DNA from: Firmicutes bacterium ZCTH02-B6
GTDB taxonomy: Bacteria > Bacillota > Limnochordia > Limnochordales > ZCTH02-B6
Length of the DNA: 6,315 nt
Direction of reading: 5' to 3'
NCBI GenBank assembly: GCA_002159155.1
Contig: LZRQ01000194.1
Location: forward strand, 1 to 6,315
Of the stretch, positions 1-6,199 are shown one piece after another. Below the pieces are notes generated by a model. The model did no database searches. It saw only the letters and a list, made by a program, of their open reading frames with translations, and was not told where the DNA came from. The translations under genes and the position numbers were made by a program. Within the stretch, counting starts at the first letter, position 1. Every line of letters begins with the position of its first letter.

Positions 1-10
1 GGGAGTGACA

Positions 11-1048
11 ATGAAGGCACTCAATGTGGCGATCGTCGGAGCAACCGGTGCCGTCGGCGAAGAGTTGATCAAGATCCTCCAGGAACGCCGTTTCCCCGTG
101 GGCGAGCTGCGGCTGCTGGCTTCGCGGCGGAGCGCCGGCCGGCGGGTGAAGGTGGGAAGTGACGAGATCGAGGTACAGGCGGCCAGCGCCGATGCTTTCC
201 GGGGCATCGACGTGGCCTTCTTCAGCGCCGGCGGCTCAGTCAGCAAGGCGTTGGCCCCAGAAGCGGTCAAGGCCGGTGCCGTCGTGATCGACAACACCAG
301 CGCGTTCCGGATGGATCCCAGCGTGCCCCTGGTCGTTCCTGAAGTTAACCCTCAAGCAGCCCTCAAGCACCAGGGGATTATCGCCAACCCTAACTGCTCG
401 ACTATCATCATGCTGGTGGCGCTCAACCCGTTGCATCAGGCGGCCCGCGTGCGTCGGGTCGTGGTGTCCACATACCAGGCCGTCTCTGGCGCCGGGATGA
501 AAGCGATGGAAGAGCTGCTGCAGCAGGTACGGGATTACGCGGCCGGGCGACAATCTGAGGCACGGGTGCTGCCTGTGGCTGCCCTGGACCGGCACTACCC
601 GATCCTCTTCAACGTCATCCCGCAGGTCGACGTGTTTGACGAGGCAGGCTACACTCGCGAAGAATGGAAAATGGTGCGGGAAACCCACAAGATCTTTGGG
701 GACAGCACCATCGGGATTACCGCGACCACCGTGCGGGTGCCGGTGCTGCGTAGCCACGCGGAAAGCATCTACATCGAGACCGAACGTAGGCTGACGGTGG
801 AGGAAGCCCGGAGCCTATTGTCCGAGGCGCCCGGGGTCGCGGTCATGGACGATCCGGCGCAGCAGCTATATCCAATGCCGCTGGACGCAGCCGGGCGGGA
901 CGAGGTGTTTGTGGGCCGGATTCGCCCTGACTTGGCCGTGGAGAATGGGCTTAACCTCTGGGCGGTTGGCGACCAGATCCGCAAGGGCGCGGCCCTGAAC
1001 GCAATCCAGATCGCCGAGTACCTGCTGTCGGAGGGAGCCCTGGGCTGA
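11..1048 (+). CDS. asd: Aspartate-semialdehyde dehydrogenase
   Basis: Cytoplasmic enzyme that reduces 4-aspartyl phosphate to aspartate 4-semialdehyde with NADPH, the second step of the lysine/threonine/methionine and diaminopimelate pathway. The protein is 345 residues, normal for the family. Seen in sequence: an N-terminal Rossmann nucleotide-binding loop GATGAVGEE at about residues 10-18; LASRRSAGRR at about 37-46, in the region that contacts NADP; the catalytic cysteine in NPNCSTI (Cys129); and the catalytic histidine in RVPVLRSHAE (about His249). I chose ATG at 11 over the in-frame GTG at 5 because GGGAG at 1-5 sits five bases upstream of the ATG and would overlap the GTG. TGA at 6-8 could be the stop of an upstream gene, but too little is visible to confirm this. 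The aspartokinase gene follows after 34 bases, so the two are probably co-transcribed. No promoter is visible because the window starts at the gene. Identification is very secure. Confidence 0.97.
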   Translation: MKALNVAIVGATGAVGEELIKILQERRFPVGELRLLASRRSAGRRVKVGSDEIEVQAASADAFRGIDVAFFSAGGSVSKALAPEAVKAGAVVIDNTSAFRMDPSVPLVVPEVNPQAALKHQGIIANPNCSTIIMLVALNPLHQAARVRRVVVSTYQAVSGAGMKAMEELLQQVRDYAAGRQSEARVLPVAALDRHYPILFNVIPQVDVFDEAGYTREEWKMVRETHKIFGDSTIGITATTVRVPVLRSHAESIYIETERRLTVEEARSLLSEAPGVAVMDDPAQQLYPMPLDAAGRDEVFVGRIRPDLAVENGLNLWAVGDQIRKGAALNAIQIAEYLLSEGALG

Positions 1049-1070
1049 CACAGCTCGGGCCAACCCGCGT

Positions 1071-1078
1071 GGAGGTGG
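1071..1078 (+). promoter_or_regulatory. Ribosome binding site of dapG
   Basis: GGAGGTGG is a strong match to the 16S rRNA 3' end. It lies about five bases before the GTG at 1083, and it fixes that GTG as the aspartokinase start. Confidence 0.8.
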
Positions 1079-1082
1079 CGGC

Positions 1083-2339
1083 GTGAAGATCCTAGTACAA
1101 AAGTTCGGCGGCACATCGGTCGTCACGGCCGAGCTGCGCCGCCAAGTGGTGCAGCGCATCTTGGAGGCCCGGCAGGGCGGCTACCAGGTGGTGGCCGTCG
1201 TATCCGCCATGGGCCGGGCCGGGGACCCTTACGCCACCGATACGCTCCTCAACCTGCTCGATGGCGGGATGGAAGCGGAGCCCCGCGACCGGGACTTGCT
1301 GCTGGCTTGCGGGGAGATCATCTCATGCGTCGTCTTGGCCCACGCGTTGAGGAGTGAAGGGTGCCCCTCCGTGCCCCTGACCGGGCGAGACGCGGGGATC
1401 ATCACGGATGACAACTTTGGCAACGCCCGCATCCTCCGGGTTGACACGGAGAGGTTGCTGCATCACCTCCGAGAAGGCCGGGTGGCCGTGGTGGCTGGGT
1501 TCCAAGGCGTCACGAGCGACGGGCAGGTGACGACTCTCGGGCGTGGGGGCAGCGACACGACGGCGGCCGCTTTGGGCGCTGCACTACGGGCCGAAGCGGT
1601 GGAAATCTTCAAGGATGTGGAGGGCGTCTACACAGCCGACCCGCGGCTGGTGCCTGACGCCGTGCGCCTGGAGAGGCTGAGCTACCGCGAAATCGTGGAG
1701 ATGGCCCACCTGGGCGCCAAGGTTGTGCACCCGCGCGCGGTGGAAATCGCCATGGAAGGGCGCGTGCCTCTGCGCATCCGACCCACCGTTGGCGACGGTC
1801 CGGGTACCCTGGTATGCGATGGTTTCGGTGAAAGCTTAAGCCAAGGGGCGGATCGGATCGTGACCGGGATCGCCCATGTGCCGGGACGGGTTCAGTTCCG
1901 TTTGTCCAACGGCGGGTCCCCGGACGGCGATCAGATCGCTCGTGACGTCTTTACCGGTCTGGGCCGGAGCGGAGTCAGCGCCGACATGATTTGTGTCTCG
2001 CCGGAGGCTGTTGCGTTCATCGTTGACCAAGGGAACCGCCTCCGGGCGGAGGGCGTGCTGCGGAGTCTTGGCGTGCCGTTTGAGGTGCAAGACCGCCTGG
2101 CCAAAGTGTCGGTCGTCGGGGCTGGGATGCATGGTGTGCCCGGCGTTATGGCCCGTGTCCTCCAGGCGATGCACAGGGCGGAGACGAGAGTGCTACAGAC
2201 GACCGATTCCCACGCCAACATCTCTTGCCTTGTGCGCGAGGCCGACGTGCCGCGGGCCATCCGGGCGCTGCACGACGAGTTTGGTCTGGGCGCAGCTAGC
2301 GCCCACCGACAGGAGGCGAGGGTGCATGAAGCTGGGTAA
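1083..2339 (+). CDS. dapG: Aspartokinase, DapG-type (aspartate kinase I)
   Basis: Phosphorylates L-aspartate with ATP to give 4-aspartyl phosphate, the entry step of the pathway. The protein has 418 residues. The N-terminal amino-acid-kinase domain (about 1-245) shows KFGGTSV at 7-13, GRGGSDTTA at 153-161, EIFKDVEGVYTADPR at 174-188 and the AHLGAKVVHPRAVE segment at 208-221. Two C-terminal ACT regulatory domains follow at roughly 262-335 and 340-403, the second containing VLQTTDSHANISCLV. This domain layout and the asd/dapA neighbours match B. subtilis DapG, the isozyme known to be inhibited by meso-diaminopimelate. Feedback by diaminopimelate here is therefore an inference from family and context, and lysine- or threonine-sensitive regulation cannot be excluded. 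The start is GTG, preceded by GGAGGTGG. The 3' end overlaps dapA by 14 bases, suggesting coupled translation. A possible internal GTG start at 1860 is discussed in the findings. Confidence 0.94.
   Translation: MKILVQKFGGTSVVTAELRRQVVQRILEARQGGYQVVAVVSAMGRAGDPYATDTLLNLLDGGMEAEPRDRDLLLACGEIISCVVLAHALRSEGCPSVPLTGRDAGIITDDNFGNARILRVDTERLLHHLREGRVAVVAGFQGVTSDGQVTTLGRGGSDTTAAALGAALRAEAVEIFKDVEGVYTADPRLVPDAVRLERLSYREIVEMAHLGAKVVHPRAVEIAMEGRVPLRIRPTVGDGPGTLVCDGFGESLSQGADRIVTGIAHVPGRVQFRLSNGGSPDGDQIARDVFTGLGRSGVSADMICVSPEAVAFIVDQGNRLRAEGVLRSLGVPFEVQDRLAKVSVVGAGMHGVPGVMARVLQAMHRAETRVLQTTDSHANISCLVREADVPRAIRALHDEFGLGAASAHRQEARVHEAG
2311..2316 (+). promoter_or_regulatory. Ribosome binding site of dapA inside dapG
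   Basis: AGGAGG lies in the last codons of the aspartokinase gene, nine bases before ATG 2326. It decides the dapA start, because the dapA reading frame stays open well upstream through dapG sequence. Confidence 0.8.
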
Positions 2340-3207
2340 TGTGCTGACGGCGATGGTAACCCCCTTCAAGCCCGACGGGTCGTTGGATTTGGAACAGGCG
2401 GCCCGCCTGGCGGCGCACCTGGTGGAGATCGGCAACGATGGGGTGGTGGTGGCCGGCACCACCGGCGAGTCGCCTACGTTAACGGACAAAGAAAAGCTCG
2501 AGCTGTTTCGGGCCGTGGTGGACGCCATCGGCGGCCGGGCGACGGTGATCGCCGGCACCGGGGACTACAACACCGAGCACAGCGTCCATCTCACGAAAGA
2601 AGCGGAGAAGCTGGGCGTAGACGGCATCATGGCCGTCGTACCCTACTACAACAAGCCGCCTCAGGAAGGCTTGTACAGGCATTTCCGCGCCATCGCCGAG
2701 AGCACAAGCCTGCCGGTGATGCTCTATAACGTCCCTGGCCGCACCAGTACGAACCTGCTGCCGGACACCGTAGCGCGCCTGGCGGAAATCAGCAACATCG
2801 TCGCGATTAAAGAAGCCAGCGGCAACATGGACCAGGTGTCGGAACTTAGGCGCCGTACGCCGCCGGAATTCATGATTTACTCCGGCGACGACTCGTTGAC
2901 GTTGCCCATCCTCGCTCTGGGCGGTACCGGTGTGGTCAGCGTAGCGGGGCATCTCGTCGGGCGGCGCATCCGCGCCATGATTGAAGCGTTTCAAAAAGGT
3001 GACGTCAAGACCGCGACAGGCATTCACCTGGAGCTGTTGCCGGTGTTTAAGGCTATGTTTATCACCACAAATCCGATACCGGTGAAGACGGCGGTCAATA
3101 TGGTCGGTATTCCGGTGGGCCCGCTGCGGCCTCCGCTGTCCGAACCTACCGAAGAACAGCGCCAGGCCCTGCAGCGGGTGCTGAAGGAAGCGGGTCTGTT
3201 GGACTAA
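2326..3207 (+). CDS. dapA: 4-hydroxy-tetrahydrodipicolinate synthase
   Basis: Condenses aspartate semialdehyde with pyruvate to 4-hydroxy-tetrahydrodipicolinate, the first step committed to diaminopimelate and lysine, and to dipicolinate in spore formers. The protein is 293 residues, typical of this TIM-barrel aldolase family. Seen in sequence: the substrate-binding GTTGES loop at 44-49 (Thr45/Thr46); VVPYYNKPPQEG at 104-115, with the tyrosine used in the catalytic relay; LYNVPGRT at 133-140 (Tyr134 and Arg139); and IKEASGN at 161-167 with Lys162 as the Schiff-base lysine. These positions correspond to E. coli Thr44/45, Tyr133, Arg138 and Lys161, so the enzyme should be active. The related N-acetylneuraminate lyase family is less likely, given the binding Arg139 and the asd/dapG neighbours. 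The gene starts within dapG (14-base overlap), arguing for translational coupling and coordinated dosage of the pathway enzymes. The next gene follows after 54 bases. Confidence 0.96.
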   Translation: MKLGNVLTAMVTPFKPDGSLDLEQAARLAAHLVEIGNDGVVVAGTTGESPTLTDKEKLELFRAVVDAIGGRATVIAGTGDYNTEHSVHLTKEAEKLGVDGIMAVVPYYNKPPQEGLYRHFRAIAESTSLPVMLYNVPGRTSTNLLPDTVARLAEISNIVAIKEASGNMDQVSELRRRTPPEFMIYSGDDSLTLPILALGGTGVVSVAGHLVGRRIRAMIEAFQKGDVKTATGIHLELLPVFKAMFITTNPIPVKTAVNMVGIPVGPLRPPLSEPTEEQRQALQRVLKEAGLLD

Positions 3208-3215
3208 AGCGGCTT

Positions 3216-3233
3216 CCCAGGGTCCCCAGGGCC
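3216..3233 (+). repeat. Short 9-base tandem repeat in the dapA-rnj gap
   Basis: Two adjacent near-identical units, CCCAGGGTC and CCCAGGGCC, lie in the 54-base spacer between dapA and the ribonuclease J gene. They do not form a convincing terminator, since there is no long stem and no T-run. They may be a chance replication-slippage product. No function is claimed. Confidence 0.4.
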
Positions 3234-3242
3234 TGCTCAATT

Positions 3243-3249
3243 AGGAGGA
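3243..3249 (+). promoter_or_regulatory. Ribosome binding site of ribonuclease J, long spacing
   Basis: AGGAGGA is a near-perfect Shine-Dalgarno sequence. The core GGAGG is separated from ATG 3262 by 13 bases, longer than the usual 5-9. The TTG at 3251 is out of frame and the in-frame ATT at 3250 is too close, so ATG 3262 remains the best start. Confidence 0.65.
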
Positions 3250-3261
3250 ATTGTTCTCGCA

Positions 3262-4929
3262 ATGGCCATACGCGCCAATTCCGTCGCCGTGATCCCCCTC
3301 GGGGGCTTGGGCGAGATCGGCAAGAACATGTGGGTGGTGGAAACCCAAGACGACATCGTCATCATCGACGCCGGCGTCATGTTCCCAGAGGAAGACATGC
3401 TGGGCGTGGACCTGGTCATCCCGGACATTAGTTACCTTAAGGAACGGCGCAGCAAGGTCCGGGGCATTTTGTTGACCCACGGCCACGAGGATCACATCGG
3501 CGCCCTACCGTATGTGCTTAAGGAGATCAACGTGCCCGTCTACGGCACGCGGCTCACCCTGGGGCTCGTCAACAACCGGTTGCAGGAGCACGCCCTCGAC
3601 GACGTGCGGTTGGTGGAGGTGCGGGCAGGCGACCGGGTGCAGATCGGCGGACTGACCTTTGAGCTTATCCACGTTAACCACAGCATCGCGGACGTGGTGG
3701 CCATCGCGATCCCGACGCCTGCCGGTCACATTGTGTTCGCCACCGATTTCAAGTTTGACCAGACGCCCATTGACGGTCGGCCCGCGGATGTGCAGAAACT
3801 GGCGGAGCTGGGCAAACAGGGCGTGTTGGCTTTGTTTTCCGACTCAACCAATGCCGAGCGTCCCGGATACACGCTGTCCGAAAAAGTCGTCGGGGATTCG
3901 TTCATGGACGTGTTCCGTACCGCAGCCGGGCGCATACTGGTGGCGACGTTTGCCTCAAATGTGCACCGCATGCAGCAGGTGTTTGACGCGGCGGCCGCCT
4001 TCAACCGCAAGGTGTGCGTCATCGGGCGGAGCATGGTCAACGTGGTGCGCATCGCGTCGGAGTTGGGCTACCTACGTTTCCCTGAAGGCATGTTGATCGA
4101 CGCATCGGAGCTCGACCGGTATCCGCACGACCAGCTGACCATCTTGACGACGGGCAGCCAAGGCGAGCCCATGTCGGCGCTGTCCCGCATGGCGGCGGGC
4201 GAGCATCGGCAAGTGGAGATCGTGCCCGGCGACACGGTGGTCATCTCGGCACACCCGATCCCGGGCAACGAGCGATTGGTGGGCAAGACCATCAACCAGT
4301 TGTACAAGCTGGGGGCGGAAGTCATCTACTACGCTTTCAGCGGCATCCACGTGTCGGGCCACGCCAGCCAGGAAGAGCTCAAATGGATGCTCAACCTGTG
4401 CCGGCCGCGCTATTTCGTCCCGATTCACGGCGAATATCGCATGTTGTGGCACCACGCGCGGCTGGCGCGCGAGATCGGGGTGCCCGAGGAAAACATCTTC
4501 ATCTTGGACCTGGGAGATGTGCTCGAGTTCACCGCCGAGGGACAAGCCACGGTCACCGGCCGGGTCAGTGCCGGGCAAGTGCTGGTCGATGGTCTTGGCG
4601 TTGGTGACGTCGGAACCGTGGTGCTGCGCGACAGGCGGCAACTGTCCCAGGACGGCATCCTCATCGCCGTGGTCACCATCGACAAGCGCACCGGCGCGGT
4701 GGTGGCGGGGCCAGACATCGTTTCACGGGGTTTCGTTTATGTCCGGGAATCGGAGGCATTGCTGGAGGAGGCAAGGGAGCGGCTCCTGGCCACGTTGAGC
4801 GAGCGACATGGGCAGCCGCTGACGGAGTGGGCCACGGTGAAAAACAGCATGCGGGAAGTGCTCAGCCGCTTCCTGTATGAGCGAACGAAGCGCCGGCCCA
4901 TTATCCTGCCGGTGGTGATGGAGGTCTAG
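3262..4929 (+). CDS. rnj: Ribonuclease J (metallo-beta-lactamase/beta-CASP)
   Basis: Cytoplasmic 5'-to-3' exoribonuclease and endoribonuclease for mRNA decay and rRNA/small RNA maturation in Gram-positive bacteria. The protein is 555 residues, the usual length. Seen in sequence: LGGLGEIGKNMW at about 13-24; zinc-binding THGHEDHIG at 72-80; VNHSIAD at 138-144 (His140); ATDFKFD at 160-166 (Asp162); SDSTNAERPG at 193-202; ATFASNVHRMQ at 228-238; SGIHVSGHAS at 360-369 (His367); and PIHGEYR at 387-393. A C-terminal domain follows from about 450 to 555. Every metal-ligand motif is intact, so a catalytically competent enzyme is expected. By position it corresponds to B. subtilis rnjB (ymfA), but with its complete HGHEDH motif it resembles RNase J1, so I do not assign J1 or J2. 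It is the last gene before the terminator at 4984-5008 and is probably co-transcribed with dapA. ATG 3262 places the LGGLGEIG motif where it usually sits. Confidence 0.95.
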   Translation: MAIRANSVAVIPLGGLGEIGKNMWVVETQDDIVIIDAGVMFPEEDMLGVDLVIPDISYLKERRSKVRGILLTHGHEDHIGALPYVLKEINVPVYGTRLTLGLVNNRLQEHALDDVRLVEVRAGDRVQIGGLTFELIHVNHSIADVVAIAIPTPAGHIVFATDFKFDQTPIDGRPADVQKLAELGKQGVLALFSDSTNAERPGYTLSEKVVGDSFMDVFRTAAGRILVATFASNVHRMQQVFDAAAAFNRKVCVIGRSMVNVVRIASELGYLRFPEGMLIDASELDRYPHDQLTILTTGSQGEPMSALSRMAAGEHRQVEIVPGDTVVISAHPIPGNERLVGKTINQLYKLGAEVIYYAFSGIHVSGHASQEELKWMLNLCRPRYFVPIHGEYRMLWHHARLAREIGVPEENIFILDLGDVLEFTAEGQATVTGRVSAGQVLVDGLGVGDVGTVVLRDRRQLSQDGILIAVVTIDKRTGAVVAGPDIVSRGFVYVRESEALLEEARERLLATLSERHGQPLTEWATVKNSMREVLSRFLYERTKRRPIILPVVMEV

Positions 4930-4983
4930 GGCGCGCAGCGGGCCCTCCGAGGGCGGGTTGCTGGCGCGTTGCCGCTTTTGGGT

Positions 4984-5008
4984 GCGGGGGTCAAGCCCCC
5001 GCTTTTTT
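4984..5008 (+). terminator. Intrinsic (rho-independent) terminator after ribonuclease J
   Basis: A seven-base-pair, all G-C stem (GCGGGGG at 4984-4990 with CCCCCGC at 4996-5002) closes a five-base loop, TCAAG. Six T residues follow at 5003-5008. This is a textbook intrinsic terminator on the + strand, 55 bases after the ribonuclease J stop. It separates the asd-dapG-dapA-rnj unit from tepA-ylzJ. A weaker hairpin without a T-run (GCCCT 4942-4946 with AGGGC 4950-4954) lies just upstream. Confidence 0.9.
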
Positions 5009-5011
5009 CGT

Positions 5012-5042
5012 GCATGCGGGACTGCCGGCGAATCTCATACTA
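5012..5042 (+). promoter_or_regulatory. Possible SigG-type forespore promoter of tepA
   Basis: CATACTA at 5036-5042 matches the -10 element typical of SigG promoters in Bacillus. GCATG at 5012-5016 fits the loose SigG -35 pattern (G-H-A-T-R). The spacer is 19 bases, slightly longer than the usual 17-18. The element lies between the terminator and tepA, where a promoter is needed, and would give a leader of about 35 bases before ATG 5085. I saw no good SigA -35/-10 pair in this gap. From memory, B. subtilis tepA is expressed in the forespore under SigG, which would agree. The motif is short, so chance similarity remains possible. Confidence 0.5.
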
Positions 5043-5084
5043 GTTCCGGACCGATCTGCTCGCCCGGGCAAAGCGAGGCGGAAC

Positions 5085-5900
5085 ATGGAAGGGAACCCTA
5101 TCCCCCAATCCCAGGCCCCCCGCAGCGGGGGCACCGGCGCCCTGTCGCAGCTGGAGGCCATCCGCCAGCTAGGGCTGGCTACGGCCCCCAGCCGCTTCGA
5201 GAGCTCCTTTCATGTGCTGAGCATCATCGGCCAGATCGAAGGCCACCAGTTGCTGCCGGCCAAGAACAAGACGACCAAATACGAACACGTAATCCCGCAG
5301 CTGGTGGCAGTTGAGCAAGATCCTAAGATCCGTGGTCTGCTGGTTGTGCTCAACACCGTTGGGGGGGACATCGAGGCCGGGCTCGCCATCGCGGAGATGA
5401 TCAAGAGCATGTCCAAGCCCACCGTGTCGCTGGTCCTGGGAGGCGGTCACTCCATCGGCGCGCCCATCGCGGTAGCGGCCGACTACAGCTTCATCGTCCC
5501 AACGGCGACCATCACCATTCATCCCATCAGGCTGACGGGGCTTGTCATCGGCGTTCCCCAGACCTATGAATACTTGGACAAGATGCAGGACCGGGTGATC
5601 CGCTTCCTGGTGGAACACTCGCGGGTGAGCGAGGCACGACTCCGGGAGGTCATGTTTCGGACCGGGGAGCTCGTGCGGGATGTGGGGACCGTGCTGATCG
5701 GCAAGGACGCGGTGGAACTCGGGCTTATCGATGAGCTTGGCGGGCTGGACAAGGCTTTGGCCAAGTTGCGAGAGCTCGCGGGCGAGTCGTCCGCCGATCA
5801 GATCGGTGGTGACGCGCCGGAGGCGTCCCGGGCGGACGAGTGGGTATGGCGCGGACCGGGGGAGCTGTCGGATGGTTCTAGCGGTGGTGACTGCGGATGA
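5085..5900 (+). CDS. tepA: TepA-type ClpP-like serine protease
   Basis: Member of the ClpP/crotonase fold family corresponding to B. subtilis TepA (YmfB), a protein conserved in spore formers and reported to help degrade small acid-soluble spore proteins during outgrowth. The protein is 271 residues. The ClpP-like core, about 40-230, shows LNTVGGDIEAGLAIAEM at 89-105 (oxyanion-hole region), GGGHSIGAPIAV at 119-130 with the likely nucleophile Ser123, TIHPIRLTGLVIGVPQTYEYLDKMQ starting at 144 with the likely His146, and GTVLIGKDAVELGLIDELGG at 201-220. No signal peptide or membrane segment is seen, so it is probably cytoplasmic. About 38 C-terminal residues (GESSADQ onward) are low in complexity and rich in Gly, Ser, Asp and Glu. 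The frame is open back to a GTG at 5010, but that start would abut the terminator and include the promoter candidate. ATG 5085, with GAGG at 5075-5078, is preferred. The stop overlaps the ylzJ start. Confidence 0.92.
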   Translation: MEGNPIPQSQAPRSGGTGALSQLEAIRQLGLATAPSRFESSFHVLSIIGQIEGHQLLPAKNKTTKYEHVIPQLVAVEQDPKIRGLLVVLNTVGGDIEAGLAIAEMIKSMSKPTVSLVLGGGHSIGAPIAVAADYSFIVPTATITIHPIRLTGLVIGVPQTYEYLDKMQDRVIRFLVEHSRVSEARLREVMFRTGELVRDVGTVLIGKDAVELGLIDELGGLDKALAKLRELAGESSADQIGGDAPEASRADEWVWRGPGELSDGSSGGDCG

Positions 5901-6106
5901 TCCTGTGGACCATCGTTCCCCTCGAGGCGGTGTTGGAAGATGACGCGGCACCTCCTGCACTCGTGGAAGTACCCGTCGGGCACATGCGTCTTGTCCTGGA
6001 AGCCGGGGCTGACGGTCGCCACCGCATCCACCGCGTATTATCCACCGACCCCGCGGATTACCTACGGCCGGAACTCGCACCGGGATCCATGTGGCCGTGG
6101 CCGTGA
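5897..6106 (+). CDS. ylzJ: YlzJ-like small protein of unknown function
   Basis: A 69-residue protein matching the YlzJ-like family, which in spore-forming Bacillota usually sits directly after tepA. Its biochemical role is not known to me. Recognisable family features are the N-terminal MILWTIVPLE, a central hydrophobic stretch with basic residues, and the C-terminal signature RVLSTDPADYLRPELAPG at about 46-63. No signal peptide, transmembrane segment or enzyme motif is visible, so it is probably soluble and cytoplasmic. The start ATG overlaps the tepA stop in the sequence ATGA (5897-5900), a classic translational-coupling arrangement. The only upstream ribosome-binding candidate is the weak GGTGGTGA at 5883-5890. 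Co-expression with the ClpP-like protease suggests a shared spore-related job, but this is inference from position only. Confidence 0.85.
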   Translation: MILWTIVPLEAVLEDDAAPPALVEVPVGHMRLVLEAGADGRHRIHRVLSTDPADYLRPELAPGSMWPWP

Positions 6107-6155
6107 GCGGTTGTCCGTGGGAGCGGCCGCGCGGGGTGGGAGCCCGGTGCATACC

Positions 6156-6171
6156 CCCGTTTGGGAACGGG
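6156..6171 (+). other. Small perfect hairpin in the ylzJ-downstream gap
   Basis: CCCGTT (6156-6161) and AACGGG (6166-6171) form a perfect six-base-pair stem around a TGGG loop, in the 93-base gap between ylzJ and the next gene. No T-run follows (the next bases are CAAAACTGG), so it is not a standard terminator. It lies about 15 bases before the ribosome binding site of the next gene. It could be an mRNA structure or chance. I saw no convincing promoter in this gap. Confidence 0.4.
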
Positions 6172-6183
6172 CAAAACTGGTGC

Positions 6184-6192
6184 GGGAGGAGG
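6184..6192 (+). promoter_or_regulatory. Ribosome binding site of the exported-protein gene
   Basis: GGGAGGAGG is a very strong Shine-Dalgarno sequence ending seven bases before GTG 6200. It is the main reason for calling a real gene start there, since only 38 codons are visible. Confidence 0.75.
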
Positions 6193-6199
6193 AACCCTA

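Noticed and set aside
236..757. Minus-strand open frame of 173 codons opposite asd
   Set aside because: Shadow of asd with histidine- and arginine-rich, non-protein-like composition.
1993..2325. Upstream extension of the dapA frame, possible DapA fusion protein
   Set aside because: The extension runs in another frame of dapG, is arginine/cysteine-rich without family similarity, and a strong ribosome binding site precedes ATG 2326.
2479..3240. Minus-strand open frame of 253 codons opposite dapA
   Set aside because: It lies opposite a well-conserved gene and has no recognisable motifs.
3659..4096. Plus-strand 145-codon frame inside the ribonuclease J gene
   Set aside because: Out-of-frame shadow rich in Arg, Ser, Pro and Cys, inside a strongly conserved gene.
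5010..5084. Upstream GTG start for tepA adding 25 residues
   Set aside because: It begins two bases after the terminator T-run, has no ribosome binding site, and covers the promoter candidate.
6036..6041. TATTAT as a SigA -10 element for the downstream exported-protein gene
   Set aside because: It lies inside ylzJ, has no matching -35 hexamer about 17 bases upstream, and is far from the start at 6200.
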